Positions 51,982-62,736 of a stretch of DNA of 64,000 nt are shown one piece after another; positions within the stretch are counted from its first letter, which is position 1; every line of letters starts with the position of its first letter. The translations under genes were made by a program, and so were the position numbers. This DNA is from Brevibacterium marinum (GTDB lineage Bacteria > Actinomycetota > Actinomycetes > Actinomycetales > Brevibacteriaceae): assembly GCF_011927955.1 (NCBI RefSeq), contig NZ_JAATJN010000001.1:2418001-2482000 (forward strand), written 5' to 3'. Below the pieces are notes generated by a model, which did no database searches, was not told the DNA's origin, and saw nothing but the letters and a program-made list of their open reading frames with translations.

Positions 51982-53543
51982 TGCGTATCTCACAGCTGCT
52001 GCCGGCAGCCCCAGGAACCGTCCACGGAGATCCGGATCGCGAGGTCAGCGGGGTCTCTCACGATTCGCGCACGGTCACGCCCGGCCAGCTCTATGCTGCG
52101 CTTCCGGGCTCGAACGTCCACGGGGCGCAGTTCGCTGCCGATCTCATCGGGCGCGGCGTCGACGCGATCCTCACGGACGCGGTCGGCTGGGACATGATCT
52201 CGGCACAGGTCGATGAGCGGGACCTCGCCGAGGTGACCGGGCTGATCGTGGAGCACCCCCGGTCCGTGCTCGGCTACGTCTCCGCCGCCGTGTACGGGAC
52301 CTCGGGCAGCCCGCAGCTGATCGGCGTGACGGGAACGAACGGGAAGACGACGACGACCTACCTCGCCGATGGGATGCTCGAGGCACTCGGCCGCCGCACA
52401 GCTGTCATCGGCACGGTCGCGACGCTCATCGCCGGTGTCACCGAGCCGAGTGTGCGCACGACACCCGAAGCCCCCGAGCTGCATGCGCTGTTCGCGAAGA
52501 TGCGCGCCGCCGATGTCGATGCCTGTGCCATGGAGGTGTCCTCGCATGCCCTGAGCCAGCACCGCGTCGACGGCGCCCATTTCGCAGTCTCCGGCTTCAC
52601 GAACCTGTCCCAGGACCATCTCGACTTCCACAATTCGATGGAGGAGTACTTCGCGGCCAAGGCCATGCTGTTCACTCGGGCCTTCTCCGACACGGCGGTC
52701 GTCGTCGTCGAGGACCATTGGGGCGAGAAGATGGTCGAAGCTGCTCAGGTGCCGGTGCGCACACTCGGACGCGATGACCGCAGCGATTGGAGGATCGAAC
52801 ACACTCCAGGTGAGTCCGATTTCATCCTCCACCTCGACGGACCCGATGACGAGGGCATCGCCCTGCGCTCTCCGCTGCCGGGTGATTTCAACGTCACGAA
52901 CACCGCGCTGGCCGCGGCCATGCTGCTGGAGGCCGGGATCGCGGCTTCCGATATCAACGCAATCGGGCGCTCCTTCACGGCGTCGGTGCCCGGCCGGATG
53001 GAGATCATCGACGTCAGCGGCCCGCGCGCCGAGGGTCAATCGCATCCGGAGCAGCTGCCGCGTGCGATCGTCGACTATTCGCACACTCCCGACGCGCTCG
53101 AGAAGGCCCTGGAGTCACTCGACGCCGACAGCGACGAACTGGTCATCGTCTTCGGTGCCGGCGGCGACCGCGACCGGGGAAAGCGCTTCGGCATGGGCCG
53201 AGCGGCCGCTCGGGGAGCAGATGTGATCGTTCTCACCGACGACAATCCGCGCACCGAGGACCCCAGCACGATCCGGGCCGCGATTCGTCAGGGCATCGAT
53301 GCGGAGCGCGCGGCCGGCGGTGCACGTGTGAAGAAAGTCATCGAAGTGGCCGAACGCGGGGCCGCCATCGACGAGGCGATCGCGTCCGCGGCAGCCTCCA
53401 CAACCGTGCTGATCGCAGGCAAGGGCCACGAGACGGGACAGTCAGCGGGAGGTGCCGTGACGGACTTCGACGACCGGTCGAGGACACGCTCAGCGCTGAG
53501 GACGCGACTCGACGGCACACAAACAGGTAAAGTTCACAGTTGA
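51981..53543 (+). CDS. murE: UDP-MurNAc-tripeptide synthetase (meso-DAP adding)
   Basis: The 520-residue Mur ligase adds the third residue to UDP-MurNAc-L-Ala-D-Glu. The ATP site is [16 protein letters not shown]; the carbamylated lysine lies in EYFAAKAMLF, and TDDNPRTEDPSTI carries the DNPR motif that marks meso-diaminopimelate specificity. The ATG at 51981 shares its A with the ftsI stop (TAATG); an ATG at 51972 is a 3-codon longer alternative. Confidence 0.95.
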   Translation: MRISQLLPAAPGTVHGDPDREVSGVSHDSRTVTPGQLYAALPGSNVHGAQFAADLIGRGVDAILTDAVGWDMISAQVDERDLAEVTGLIVEHPRSVLGYVSAAVYGTSGSPQLIGVTGTNGKTTTTYLADGMLEALGRRTAVIGTVATLIAGVTEPSVRTTPEAPELHALFAKMRAADVDACAMEVSSHALSQHRVDGAHFAVSGFTNLSQDHLDFHNSMEEYFAAKAMLFTRAFSDTAVVVVEDHWGEKMVEAAQVPVRTLGRDDRSDWRIEHTPGESDFILHLDGPDDEGIALRSPLPGDFNVTNTALAAAMLLEAGIAASDINAIGRSFTASVPGRMEIIDVSGPRAEGQSHPEQLPRAIVDYSHTPDALEKALESLDADSDELVIVFGAGGDRDRGKRFGMGRAAARGADVIVLTDDNPRTEDPSTIRAAIRQGIDAERAAGGARVKKVIEVAERGAAIDEAIASAAASTTVLIAGKGHETGQSAGGAVTDFDDRSRTRSALRTRLDGTQTGKVHS

Positions 53544-53544
53544 T

Positions 53545-55011
53545 ATGAAGCAACTGAGTGCAGCCGAAATCGCAACCGCCGTCTCCGGCGAGTTGTACGG
53601 CGTCGACCCCGAGACCAAATTGTCCGCCGGAGTGGTAACCGATTCGCGAGAAATCGGCCCCGGCGATATCTACATCGCCCGCCGAGGGGAGTCCTTCGAC
53701 GGCATCGAATTCGCGGCGGCGGCCGTGGAGGCGGGTGCGGCGCTGATCATCGGCGAATCCGTGCCCACCCTCGACGATGCGACGCTGCCCACCGTCCTCG
53801 TCTCCGACGCCACAGAGGCACTTGGCCAATTGGCCAAGCACAGCATCGAGGCGCTGCGCGAGGCCGGTGAGATCACGGTCATTGCGATCACCGGCTCGGT
53901 CGGCAAGACCACCGTGAAGGATCTCGCCGCCGACCTGCTCGCAGGTGAGGCCGAGACGGTGTGGCCACCGAACTCCTACAACAATGAGGTCGGCGTCCCG
54001 CTGACCGCGCTGCGGGCCGGAGAGTCCACACGCTTCCTCGTGCTCGAGATGGGCGCCCGCTCGATCGGCAACCTGGCCTACCTGACGAGCCTCGTGAGGC
54101 CGGACATCGCCGTCGAACTCGCCGTCGGCACGGCCCACTCGGGTGTCTTCGGTTCGATCGAGAACACGGCCCGGGCCAAAGCGGAACTCGTCGAATCCCT
54201 TTCTGCAGGATCCGTTGCGATCCTCAACGCCGATGACTCCCGGGTGTCCGCGATGCGCGAGGTGCTCTCACCCGGGGTCGACACGCTGTGGTTCTCCCAG
54301 CGGGAATCGCTGCCCGAGTGGGTGACGACCGAGGACTCCGTGGTCCAAGGAACGTCGATCACCACCGACTCCTCGGGACATGCGGCGTTCACCTTGAACC
54401 TGCCGGGACAGGAAGCACGCGATGTGCGCTTGGCGCTGATCGGCGAGCATCACGTCGGCAATGCTCTCGCGTCGGCGGCCATCGCCCACGCCTGCGGTGT
54501 GGGCGTGAAGTCCATCGTGACCACACTCTCGACGTCATCGGCGGCAAGCCGCTGGCGGATGGAACTCATCGACTCGCCGTCTGGTGTGACGGTCCTCAAC
54601 GATGCCTACAACGCCAATCCCGAATCGATGCGCGCCTCCCTGAAGACGCTGGCGTCGATGGGCCGCGGCGACGAGGAGAGCCGGCCGCGCCGGACCTTCG
54701 CCGTCCTCGGCGAGATGCTCGAGCTCGGCGACGATTCGATCTCCGCACACTCCGACATCGGCGAACTCGTCGTGCGTCTGAACATCACCCGCACCATCGT
54801 CGTCGGCGAGGGCGCGAAGCCCATCTTCAACGCGGCGAACCTCGAAGGCTCCTGGGGCAACGAGGCGAGCTGGGTCGCTACCGCCGCCGAGGCGAAGGAC
54901 CTGCTGACCGCCGAACTGACCACAGGCGACATCGTCCTGTTCAAATCCTCCCGAGACGCCGGCCTGCGGCACCTCGGGGATGACATCGCCGGTGTATCGG
55001 GGGGCCAATGA
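53545..55011 (+). CDS. murF: UDP-MurNAc-pentapeptide synthetase (D-Ala-D-Ala adding)
   Basis: The 488-residue ligase joins D-Ala-D-Ala to the tripeptide precursor. [18 protein letters not shown] is the ATP loop, [14 protein letters not shown] and [18 protein letters not shown] are the MurF signatures. The ATG lies 1 nt after the murE stop. It overlaps mraY by ATGA. Confidence 0.95.
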   Translation: MKQLSAAEIATAVSGELYGVDPETKLSAGVVTDSREIGPGDIYIARRGESFDGIEFAAAAVEAGAALIIGESVPTLDDATLPTVLVSDATEALGQLAKHSIEALREAGEITVIAITGSVGKTTVKDLAADLLAGEAETVWPPNSYNNEVGVPLTALRAGESTRFLVLEMGARSIGNLAYLTSLVRPDIAVELAVGTAHSGVFGSIENTARAKAELVESLSAGSVAILNADDSRVSAMREVLSPGVDTLWFSQRESLPEWVTTEDSVVQGTSITTDSSGHAAFTLNLPGQEARDVRLALIGEHHVGNALASAAIAHACGVGVKSIVTTLSTSSAASRWRMELIDSPSGVTVLNDAYNANPESMRASLKTLASMGRGDEESRPRRTFAVLGEMLELGDDSISAHSDIGELVVRLNITRTIVVGEGAKPIFNAANLEGSWGNEASWVATAAEAKDLLTAELTTGDIVLFKSSRDAGLRHLGDDIAGVSGGQ

Positions 55012-56096
55012 TCGCCGTACTGCTTGCCGCATGCCTGGCACTGATCTTCGCCCTGGTCGGCACACCGCTGTTCATCCGCGTCCTCGTCAAACGCGGCTAC
55101 GGACAGTTCGTCCGTGACGACGGGCCCACCTCGCATGCGACGAAGCGCGGCACCCCGACGATGGGCGGCGTCGTCATCATCGGTGCCGCCTTGCTCGCCT
55201 ACCTGCTGGGACACCTGTTCACCGGGTCCGTTCCGACCGCCTCGGGCCTGCTCGTCCTGTGGTTGGCCGCAGGACTGGGCGTGGTCGGATTCCTCGACGA
55301 CTTCATCAAAATCAAGAAGCAGCGCTCCCTCGGGCTGCGGCCGGTGCCCAAGCTCATCGGTCAGGCGTTCGTCGGCATCTCCTTCGCCGTGCTCGGTCTC
55401 CAGTTCCCGAACTCGTTCGGAGAGACCCCGGCGTCGACGAAGATCTCCTTCATCCGCGACACCAACCTCGACCTGGCCTTCGGGTCCGCCGTGCTCGGTC
55501 TGGTCCTGTTCGTCATCTGGGCCAACCTCATCGTCACTGCGGTGTCCAACGCCGTGAACCTCACCGACGGACTCGACGGTCTGGCCGCGGGCGCATCCGT
55601 GGTCGTGTTCGCCGCCTACGTCGTCATCGGCACCTGGCAGTCGACGCAGAACTGCAACCTGATGTCCGAGGCCACCAGCGCCTGCTACTACATGCGCGAC
55701 CCACGCGACCTGGCCATGGTCGCCGGCGCGATGGCCGCCGCCTGCTTCGGCTTCCTGTGGTTCAACACCTCGCCCGCGAAGATCTTCATGGGCGACACCG
55801 GCTCTCTGGCCATCGGCGGAGCGATCGCCGGACTGGCCATCATGTCCCGGACAGAGCTTCTGCTCCTCGTCCTCGGCGGACTCTTCGTCATCATCACCCT
55901 GTCCGTGATCATCCAGGTCGTCTCGTTCAAGACCACCGGCAAACGGGTCTTCCGCATGGCGCCGCTGCAGCACCACTTCGAACTGAAGGGGTGGGCCGAG
56001 GTGACCATTGTGGTCCGCTTCTGGATCATCGCGGCTCTCTTCGTCATCGCCGGAATCTGCCTCTTCTACGCGGAATGGGTGTCCCGTATTGGCTGA
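55008..56096 (+). CDS. mraY: Phospho-MurNAc-pentapeptide transferase
   Basis: The 362-residue integral membrane enzyme transfers phospho-MurNAc-pentapeptide to undecaprenyl phosphate, forming lipid I. Diagnostic sites are KRGTPTMGG, the Asp pair in [37 protein letters not shown] and the [11 protein letters not shown] loop. Ten membrane helices are expected. Its last bases overlap the TTG start of murD. Confidence 0.97.
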   Translation: MIAVLLAACLALIFALVGTPLFIRVLVKRGYGQFVRDDGPTSHATKRGTPTMGGVVIIGAALLAYLLGHLFTGSVPTASGLLVLWLAAGLGVVGFLDDFIKIKKQRSLGLRPVPKLIGQAFVGISFAVLGLQFPNSFGETPASTKISFIRDTNLDLAFGSAVLGLVLFVIWANLIVTAVSNAVNLTDGLDGLAAGASVVVFAAYVVIGTWQSTQNCNLMSEATSACYYMRDPRDLAMVAGAMAAACFGFLWFNTSPAKIFMGDTGSLAIGGAIAGLAIMSRTELLLLVLGGLFVIITLSVIIQVVSFKTTGKRVFRMAPLQHHFELKGWAEVTIVVRFWIIAALFVIAGICLFYAEWVSRIG

Positions 56097-57624
56097 GAAC
56101 CCCGTCACCGACTACCCGAACGCCGATGCGATCCCGGCCGCGCTGATGGGACCCAGTTCGTCTCTGGACGGCCTGCGGATCCTCGTCACCGGACTCGGTG
56201 TGACGGGGTTCCCCGCTGCCGTCCACCTCGGCGAACGCGGAGCAGACGTGATCGTCGTCGACGGCGACGATCAAGCGGATGTGAGTGAGAAGGCGCAGAT
56301 CCTCGAAGTCTTCGACGTCGACATCCGACGCGGCCCCGAACATGTGGAGACGCTGCCCGAAGAGTCGCTCGACCTGGTTGTGACCTCCCCGGGCTGGCGG
56401 CCCGACCACCCGCTGCTGCTGGCCGCCATGCAGGCGGGAGTTCCCGTGATCGGCGAGGTCGAACTCGCGTGGCGGATCCGGGGCACCAACGATGCCCAGT
56501 GGCTGACGATCACCGGCACCAACGGCAAGACCACGACCACGACGATGCTCGAATCCATGCTCCTGGCCCACGGTCTGAAGGCGAAGGCCTGCGGCAACAT
56601 CGGCGCACCGCTGCTCGAGGCAGTGCTCGAACCCGGCCTCGAGGTCCTCGCGATCGAGCTCTCGAGCTTCCAGCTGCACTGGCAGGACTCGCTGAGCGCG
56701 GATGCCTCGGCAGTGCTCAACATCGCACCCGACCATCTGGACTGGCACGGAAGCGCTGACGCCTACGAAGCCGACAAAGCCAAGATCTATCACCAGACCA
56801 AGACTGCGTGCGTCTACAACGCCGCCGACGAGGTGACCCTGCGGATGGTCGAGGACGCCGACGTCGTCGATGGCGCCAAGGCGATCGGCTTCACCACGGG
56901 AATCCCGCGACCGGGGGAGCTGGGCGTCGTCGAGGACCTGCTGGTCGATCGCGCATTCATTCCGCAGCGCTATTCCTCGGCCGCCGAACTCGCCTCCCTC
57001 GACGATGTGGCGACCGCGACCGGAGTGGCCGGGCAGAGGCCGGCCGACCACCAGATCTCGAATGCCCTCGCCGCGGCCGCGCTGGCACGCAGTGTCGGAG
57101 TGCCCGGCCCAGCGATCGCCGAGGGTCTGAAGAACCACTCGCTCGGTGCCCACCGCATGGTCACCGTCGCCGAACGCGACGGGATCCGTTGGGTCGACGA
57201 CTCCAAAGCGACGAACACCCACGCTGCCAATGCCTCGCTGAACAGCTTCGATCCGATCATCTGGATCGCCGGTGGGCTGCCGAAGGGTGCTGACTTCACA
57301 CCGCTGTTCTCCGATCACGGCCATCGGCTGCGGGCGCTCGTACTCATCGGGGCCGACGACACCGCGTTCCGAGAGGCCGTCGCGGCGACCGTGCCCGATC
57401 TTGACGTGATCAGGATCGAACCCGCACTCGCCGTGGACTCGGGTGTGCCCCGACGCCGAGGTGAAGCCGTGGTCGCGGCAGCGGTGGACGCGGCCGCGAG
57501 CATCGCAGTCTCCGGAGACACCGTGCTGCTGGCCCCCGCCGCGGCCAGCATGGACCAGTTCCTCAACTACAACACTCGAGGTGAACTCTTCACTCAGGCT
57601 GTCCACTCCCACCTGGAGAGCTGA
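56089..57624 (+). CDS. murD: UDP-MurNAc-L-Ala:D-Glu ligase
   Basis: The 511-residue ligase adds D-glutamate. [20 protein letters not shown] is the N-terminal UDP-binding Rossmann-like domain, [17 protein letters not shown] the ATP loop, and [12 protein letters not shown] plus [16 protein letters not shown] are MurD signatures. The TTG at 56089 lies 7 nt after GGGTG and overlaps the mraY stop; no ATG or GTG in frame precedes the conserved domain except the M at the start of [10 protein letters not shown], which would remove about 20 residues. Confidence 0.93.
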   Translation: MAENPVTDYPNADAIPAALMGPSSSLDGLRILVTGLGVTGFPAAVHLGERGADVIVVDGDDQADVSEKAQILEVFDVDIRRGPEHVETLPEESLDLVVTSPGWRPDHPLLLAAMQAGVPVIGEVELAWRIRGTNDAQWLTITGTNGKTTTTTMLESMLLAHGLKAKACGNIGAPLLEAVLEPGLEVLAIELSSFQLHWQDSLSADASAVLNIAPDHLDWHGSADAYEADKAKIYHQTKTACVYNAADEVTLRMVEDADVVDGAKAIGFTTGIPRPGELGVVEDLLVDRAFIPQRYSSAAELASLDDVATATGVAGQRPADHQISNALAAAALARSVGVPGPAIAEGLKNHSLGAHRMVTVAERDGIRWVDDSKATNTHAANASLNSFDPIIWIAGGLPKGADFTPLFSDHGHRLRALVLIGADDTAFREAVAATVPDLDVIRIEPALAVDSGVPRRRGEAVVAAAVDAAASIAVSGDTVLLAPAAASMDQFLNYNTRGELFTQAVHSHLES

Positions 57625-57625
57625 G

Positions 57626-59281
57626 ATGGGACGGCAGACAACCGCGAGGTCTCAATCACGCCGTCGTCCGAGCTCGACCAGATCGGCCGAACCGGCCGTC
57701 GGTCACGCGCAGACCACGGCACCGAAGAGGACTCCGGCGTCGAAGACCGGTGAAGAGGAGCCCGAGTCGAACAAAACCGGGCCGAAGAAACCAGAGCCGA
57801 ACAAGACCGGGCAGAAGAAACCTGGGCAGAAGAAGCCCGGCACAGCGAAGTCGGCGACGAAGACGAGCACCTCGAAGAGACCCGGCACGAAGAAGCCCAG
57901 GACGAAGACGAGCACGTCGAAGAGGACTGCTGCCACGGCGCGTAGCGAATCCCGCCGGAAGAAGACGACGAGTGCACCCCGGAACTCGGGGACACGAACC
58001 CGGCCCCGAGGCGGCACCGGCGGTAGGCGGCCCGGCACCGGCGGTGCGCGGGCTGTGCTGTCGTCGGTGCGGCGAGAGCTCGTCCGCGTCTCCGACTATC
58101 CGCTGACGACGTACTATCTGATTCTGGTCTCCGTCCTCGCGCTGACTGCGTTGGGGCTCGTCATGGTCCTCTCGGCGTCCTCGATCACTTCATACGACGG
58201 GGGCGAGGGCTCCTCGTTCGCCTACTTCAACAAGCAGGCGGGGTTCGTGGCGGCGGGCGCCATCCTCATGGTCGCAGCTACATTCGTCTCACTGTACATG
58301 TGGGGCAGGCTTGCATGGTGGGGACTGGGGATCGGCGTGGCGATGCAGGCTGCCGTCTTCGTTCCCGGACTCGGTCGGTCGATCAAGGGCAACGCCAACT
58401 GGATCCAGCTCGGAGGCTTCCAGGTCCAGCCCTCCGAGTTCCTCAAGATCGCACTGGCCGTGTGGCTGGGGTACGTCCTGGCCAAAAAATACGGGAAGAT
58501 GACGACCTTCGGCCATGCCATGATCCCCGTCGTCCCCGGCATCGCCCTCGCCATCGGCCTCATCGTGGGCGGCAATGACCTCGGCACGGCGCTGGTTCTC
58601 ATGGCAATGGCTCTCGCCTGTCTGTTCATCGGTTTCTTCCCGTGGAGATACTTCCTCCTGCTCTTCGGTTCGCTCGCTGCGATCACCGTGTTCTTCGTCC
58701 TCAGCTCCGAGAACCGCCTCAGACGCATCACGGCCGCACTCACCGGTCATGCGGACCAGACCGCCTCCGACATCACCGGCCAAGCCTGGCAGTCGAACCA
58801 TGGTCTGTTCTCACTGGCCTCCGGCGGCTGGCTGGGAGTCGGGCTGGGGGCGAGTCGCGAGAAATGGTCCTGGCTGCCGGAAGCGCACAATGACTTCATA
58901 TTCGCCATCATCGGAGAAGAGCTCGGACTGGTCGGTTCCCTGGCAGTGATCCTGTTGTTCGCCGCCCTGGCCTACGGGATGATCCGGGTGATTATGCGCT
59001 CGGAATCCATGTTCATCCAGGTCGCGACGACCGGGCTGTTCGCGTGGATCATCGGACAGGCCGCCATCAACATCTGTGTGGTGACCGGACTGCTGCCGGT
59101 CATCGGGGTGCCATTGCCGTTCGTATCCTATGGTGGGTCATCGATCATCGCCTCGCTGTTGGCGATCGGGATCGTCCTGTCCTTCGCGAGAACCGAGGAT
59201 GGTGCCGCGGCAGCCATCAGGGTGCACAAGGACAGAATGAGATCTTCATTCGCAGTACTGGCCAGAAAGAGAAAGAAGTGA
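57626..59281 (+). CDS. ftsW: FtsW-type peptidoglycan glycosyltransferase with a long basic N-terminal tail
   Basis: The 551-residue SEDS protein polymerises lipid II at the septum with FtsI. Ten membrane helices start near residue 163; NWIQLGGFQVQPSEFLKIAL carries the SEDS signature and GVPLPFVSYGGSS the C-terminal one; ARNDFIFA-type AHNDFIFAIIGEELGL is also present. Residues 1–155 are unusual: Lys/Arg/Thr/Ser/Pro-rich with TGxKKPxPNK and KTSTSKR(P/T) repeats, like histone H1. GGAGAG lies 7 nt before the ATG. It starts 1 nt after the murD stop. Confidence 0.93.
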   Translation: MGRQTTARSQSRRRPSSTRSAEPAVGHAQTTAPKRTPASKTGEEEPESNKTGPKKPEPNKTGQKKPGQKKPGTAKSATKTSTSKRPGTKKPRTKTSTSKRTAATARSESRRKKTTSAPRNSGTRTRPRGGTGGRRPGTGGARAVLSSVRRELVRVSDYPLTTYYLILVSVLALTALGLVMVLSASSITSYDGGEGSSFAYFNKQAGFVAAGAILMVAATFVSLYMWGRLAWWGLGIGVAMQAAVFVPGLGRSIKGNANWIQLGGFQVQPSEFLKIALAVWLGYVLAKKYGKMTTFGHAMIPVVPGIALAIGLIVGGNDLGTALVLMAMALACLFIGFFPWRYFLLLFGSLAAITVFFVLSSENRLRRITAALTGHADQTASDITGQAWQSNHGLFSLASGGWLGVGLGASREKWSWLPEAHNDFIFAIIGEELGLVGSLAVILLFAALAYGMIRVIMRSESMFIQVATTGLFAWIIGQAAINICVVTGLLPVIGVPLPFVSYGGSSIIASLLAIGIVLSFARTEDGAAAAIRVHKDRMRSSFAVLARKRKK

Positions 59282-59282
59282 G

Positions 59283-60383
59283 ATGACGAGCATCCTCCTT
59301 GCCGGTGGAGGAACCACCGGCCATATCTCGCCGATGTTGGCGATCGGTCGCGAGCTGCGCGAGACCCACCTCGACCGGGACGTCATCGCGCTCGGCACCG
59401 CCGACGGACTCGAGGCCGATATCGTCCCGAGGGCCGGCTTCGAACTGCTCACGATCGACAAGGTGCCCATGCCGCGATCGATCGGTGCCTCGGCCCTGAA
59501 GTTTCCCAAGCGCTTCGCCGACACCATTTCGGACGTCAAACGGATCATCGCAGACAGGGACGTCGAAGCCGTCGTCGGCGTCGGCGGCTATGTCTGCCCG
59601 CCGGCCTTCATCGCAGCCAAACAGGCGAAGATCCCACTGATCGTCCACGAAGCCAACGCGAAGCCCGGGATGGCCAACCGCCTCGGCGCGGTCCTGACGA
59701 AACCGGGGATGGTCGGCGTCACCTTCCCGGACACGAAGCTGCGCAACTCGACGCTTGTCGGCATGCCGATGCCGACGGAGATCACCGCGCTCGACCGCAG
59801 CGACTCCACCCAACGGCAGGCGTGGCGAGCCGACCTCGGCCTTCGCGACGACAGACCGGTCCTCGTCGTCACAGGGGGATCCTCAGGGGCGCAGCGCATC
59901 AACGACGCGTTCCTCGCGGCGGCCCCGGTGTGCCAGGACAAGGGTGTGCAGGTCCTGCACATCACCGGTGCCGGCAAGGACGACGCCCTGCGGGAAGCCG
60001 CCGCCGAGCTGCCCGACTACCACGTCGTCGACTACGTCGACGGCATGCACAGAGCCTACGCGGTCGCCGACCTGCTCGTGGCACGCTCGGGAGCGGCCAC
60101 TGTCTCCGAAGCCACCGTCGTCGGTGTGCCCGCGCTCTACGTCCCCCTGGCCATCGGCAACGGCGAACAGCGACTCAACGCAGCCGGAAGCGTTCGAGCC
60201 GGCGCCTCGCTCCTCGTCGACAATGCGGACTTCACCGCCTCCACGGTGACGGAGCAGATCCTGCCCCTCGTGACCGACGGCGCCCGCTTGGATGCGATGC
60301 ACCGGGCCGCCCTCGGCCTGGCGTATCCGACCAATGCCGCCACCACCATGGCCACAATCGTCACACGCGCGCTGAGAGGTTGA
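59283..60383 (+). CDS. murG: Lipid II synthase (GlcNAc transferase)
   Basis: The 366-residue peripheral-membrane GT-B enzyme adds GlcNAc to lipid I. It begins ILLAGGGTTGHISPMLAIGR, where the conserved GGTGGH loop has a Thr-Thr variation (GGTTGH); HEANAKPGMANRLGA, VTGGSSGAQRIND, then YAVADLLVARSGAATVSEAT follow. The ATG is 1 nt after the ftsW stop. Confidence 0.96.
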   Translation: MTSILLAGGGTTGHISPMLAIGRELRETHLDRDVIALGTADGLEADIVPRAGFELLTIDKVPMPRSIGASALKFPKRFADTISDVKRIIADRDVEAVVGVGGYVCPPAFIAAKQAKIPLIVHEANAKPGMANRLGAVLTKPGMVGVTFPDTKLRNSTLVGMPMPTEITALDRSDSTQRQAWRADLGLRDDRPVLVVTGGSSGAQRINDAFLAAAPVCQDKGVQVLHITGAGKDDALREAAAELPDYHVVDYVDGMHRAYAVADLLVARSGAATVSEATVVGVPALYVPLAIGNGEQRLNAAGSVRAGASLLVDNADFTASTVTEQILPLVTDGARLDAMHRAALGLAYPTNAATTMATIVTRALRG

Positions 60384-60385
60384 TC

Positions 60386-61786
60386 ATGAGCACAGCTGAA
60401 ATCGTTCCCGCCACGGAGCTGGGGGCCGTCCACTTCATCGGGATCGGCGGTTCGGGCATGTCCGGGATCGCCAGGATCATGGTCATGAACGACGTCACCG
60501 TCTCCGGCTCGGACGCGAAGGAATCGGCGGTCGTCGAGGTGCTGAGGACCCTGGGCGCCAGAGTCGAGATCGGGCATACGGCGGACAACCTCGGCGAGGC
60601 CGACACCCTCGTCATCTCCTCGGCCATTCGGCGGGACAATCCCGAACTCGTCGAAGCCGAACGCAGGGGACTGCGCATTCTGCACCGCTCGGGTGCACTG
60701 GCCTCGCTGATGGCCGACCGACGTGCCGTTGCGGTCGCCGGCACCCACGGCAAGACCACGACGACCTCGATGACGACCGTGGCGCTGCAGGCCTGTGGAC
60801 TCGACCCGTCGTTCGTCATCGGGGGAGTCCTGTCGACCACGGGCACCAACGCCCATCTGGGGACCGGGGACGTCTTCGTCGCCGAAGCCGACGAATCGGA
60901 CGGGTCGTTCCTGCTCTACGAACCGATGATCGGCATCCTCACCAACGTCGAGGCCGATCACCTCGACCACTACGGCACCCCCGAGAAAGTGCGGGAGGCA
61001 TTCGTCGAATTCTGCACCGGGATCGGAGCCGACGGCGGCACGGTCATCGCCTGTGCCGACGACCAGGGGGCCCTCGACGTCGCCGAACATGCGAGGGAGC
61101 AGGGCACCTCCGTCATCCTCTACGGAACCTCCGAGGCGGCCGATGTCCGCCTGCGCGAATTCCGTTCAGGGCTGGTCTCCGAGTTCGTCCTCGACGTTCC
61201 GGGCCATGTGGACCCGCTGCCGGTGGCGCTGCGTCAGCCGGGAACCCACAATGCGCTCAACGCGACGGCCGCCATCGCCGTCGCGCACGCCCTCGACGCG
61301 GATGTGACCAAAGCGGCCGGCGGCCTCGGCGGCTACGGGGGCACCCGGCGCCGCTTCGAGGAGAGGGGCATCGCTGCCGGTGTCCGCGTCATCGACGACT
61401 ACGCCCACCACCCGACAGAGCTGCGAGCGGTCCTCAGCGCCGCCCGCGGTGTCGTCACCGAGGAAGGACGTGTGTGGGCGATCTTCCAACCGCACCTGTA
61501 CTCGCGGACGATGGAATTCCGCACCGAATTCGGTGAGGCGCTCGGATTGGCCGATGAGGTGGTCGTGCTCGATGTGTTCCCGGCCAGAGAGGACCCGGTG
61601 CCGGGGGTCACCGGTGCGCTCATCGCCGACCGGGTTCCGCACGAGAACGTGACCTTCATCGAATCATTCGGCGATGCGGTGCCCTATGTGGCCGCGCGCG
61701 TGCGACCCGGAGACCTCGTGCTGACCCTCGGGGCAGGGGATGTGACGATTCTCGGACCAGAGCTGCTGACCGCCTTGGAGGCCTGA
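60386..61786 (+). CDS. murC: UDP-MurNAc:L-alanine ligase
   Basis: The 466-residue ligase performs the first peptide addition to UDP-MurNAc. VHFIGIGGSGMSGIARIM is the N-terminal loop, VAVAGTHGKTTTTSMTTVAL the ATP loop, EADESDGSFLLYEP and DDYAHHPTELRAVLSAAR are MurC signatures. The ATG at 60386 has GAGAGGT upstream; the open frame before it is a shadow inside murG. Confidence 0.96.
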   Translation: MSTAEIVPATELGAVHFIGIGGSGMSGIARIMVMNDVTVSGSDAKESAVVEVLRTLGARVEIGHTADNLGEADTLVISSAIRRDNPELVEAERRGLRILHRSGALASLMADRRAVAVAGTHGKTTTTSMTTVALQACGLDPSFVIGGVLSTTGTNAHLGTGDVFVAEADESDGSFLLYEPMIGILTNVEADHLDHYGTPEKVREAFVEFCTGIGADGGTVIACADDQGALDVAEHAREQGTSVILYGTSEAADVRLREFRSGLVSEFVLDVPGHVDPLPVALRQPGTHNALNATAAIAVAHALDADVTKAAGGLGGYGGTRRRFEERGIAAGVRVIDDYAHHPTELRAVLSAARGVVTEEGRVWAIFQPHLYSRTMEFRTEFGEALGLADEVVVLDVFPAREDPVPGVTGALIADRVPHENVTFIESFGDAVPYVAARVRPGDLVLTLGAGDVTILGPELLTALEA

Positions 61787-61791
61787 ACGCG

Positions 61792-62547
61792 ATGGTGCCC
61801 CTTCCCGAGCCGCGCACCGACGACGATTCCACCGCGGACCTCACCGGGGTCATCCGCGCACGCCGCAAGCAGATCTGGCGCAACCGCCTCCTCGTGCTCG
61901 GCGTCGTGGTGGTCGTGCTCGTCTTCGCCGGCGTCGTCTGGTTCTCCCCGCTGCTGGCCCTGGACAAGGTCGGTGTCAAAGGCAGCGACCTGGTCGACAA
62001 CGAGCAGATCTCGGACTCCGTGGTCAAGACCTTTGGAGGCACTCCGCTGCCACGGGTGCGGCCGGGTTCGGTGGAGAAAGACGTGCTCGAAGAATTCCCA
62101 CGGGCGAAGGAAGCCTCGGTGCACTACTCGGGACCCCGCAGCCTGAGCATCGAGGTCACCGACCGCACCCCGGTGCTGGCGGTGACCACCCAGAACGGCT
62201 TCGATCTCTACGATGCCGAAGCCGTCGACCTGGGCGCCGTCGACGAAGCGCCCAAGGGCGTGACCGTGCTCGAAGACTCCGATGGTGCCCCGAACCAGGA
62301 GACCGTGTCCGCCGTGATCCGATTCATGGGGGACCTGCGACCGGAGCTCCGTTCGGACCTGGCCTCGATCCGTGCCGAGGACGAGGAGAACCTCACCGGC
62401 GTCATCGTCGCCGGAGACGATCGGGCCAAGGTGGCCTTCGGCGACAGTACGAGCGCGAGTCTGAAGATGCGGACCGCGCTGCAGCTGGCCGCCGACGGAC
62501 GCACCGATATCGACGTCTCCGTGCCCTCGGTGCCCGTGACCGACTGA
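61792..62547 (+). CDS. ftsQ: Cell division protein FtsQ/DivIB
   Basis: The 251-residue bitopic protein has a cytoplasmic N-terminus, a membrane helix (LLVLGVVVVVLVFAGVVWFS), a POTRA domain (LALDKVGVKGSDLVDNEQIS) and a beta domain with SLSIEVTDRTPVLAVTTQNG. It links early and late divisome parts by recruiting FtsL/FtsB. The assignment also rests on position between murC and ftsZ. It starts 5 nt after murC. Confidence 0.93.
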   Translation: MVPLPEPRTDDDSTADLTGVIRARRKQIWRNRLLVLGVVVVVLVFAGVVWFSPLLALDKVGVKGSDLVDNEQISDSVVKTFGGTPLPRVRPGSVEKDVLEEFPRAKEASVHYSGPRSLSIEVTDRTPVLAVTTQNGFDLYDAEAVDLGAVDEAPKGVTVLEDSDGAPNQETVSAVIRFMGDLRPELRSDLASIRAEDEENLTGVIVAGDDRAKVAFGDSTSASLKMRTALQLAADGRTDIDVSVPSVPVTD

Positions 62548-62596
62548 AAACCCCCGAAAGCCGTCCCTCGCCCGTCATTGACGCCGACACACCGGG

Positions 62597-62628
62597 GCCG
62601 GAGTTTGGCCGATGTCCGACACTCCGGC
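62597..62628 (+). terminator. Stem-loop between ftsQ and ftsZ
   Basis: GCCGGAGT (62597–62604) pairs with ACTCCGGC (62621–62628) over a 16-nt loop, just before the predicted ftsZ promoter. No U-run follows; it could be an attenuator or a regulatory dyad. Confidence 0.4.
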
Positions 62629-62636
62629 GAGAATGG

Positions 62637-62666
62637 TTGCAGTGGTGTTGCCCCGGACAATAGCCT
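62637..62666 (+). promoter_or_regulatory. ftsZ promoter candidate
   Basis: TTGCAG (62637–62642) and TAGCCT (62661–62666) are spaced by 18 nt, giving a leader of about 65 nt before the TTG start. ftsZ can thus be expressed apart from the rest of the cluster. Confidence 0.55.
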
Positions 62667-62736
62667 CAGGGCAGAGAAGACTTTTCGAATTTGCACGCAG
62701 ATGATGCGTGGACGATGCGCCGAAAGAGGAACCGAC

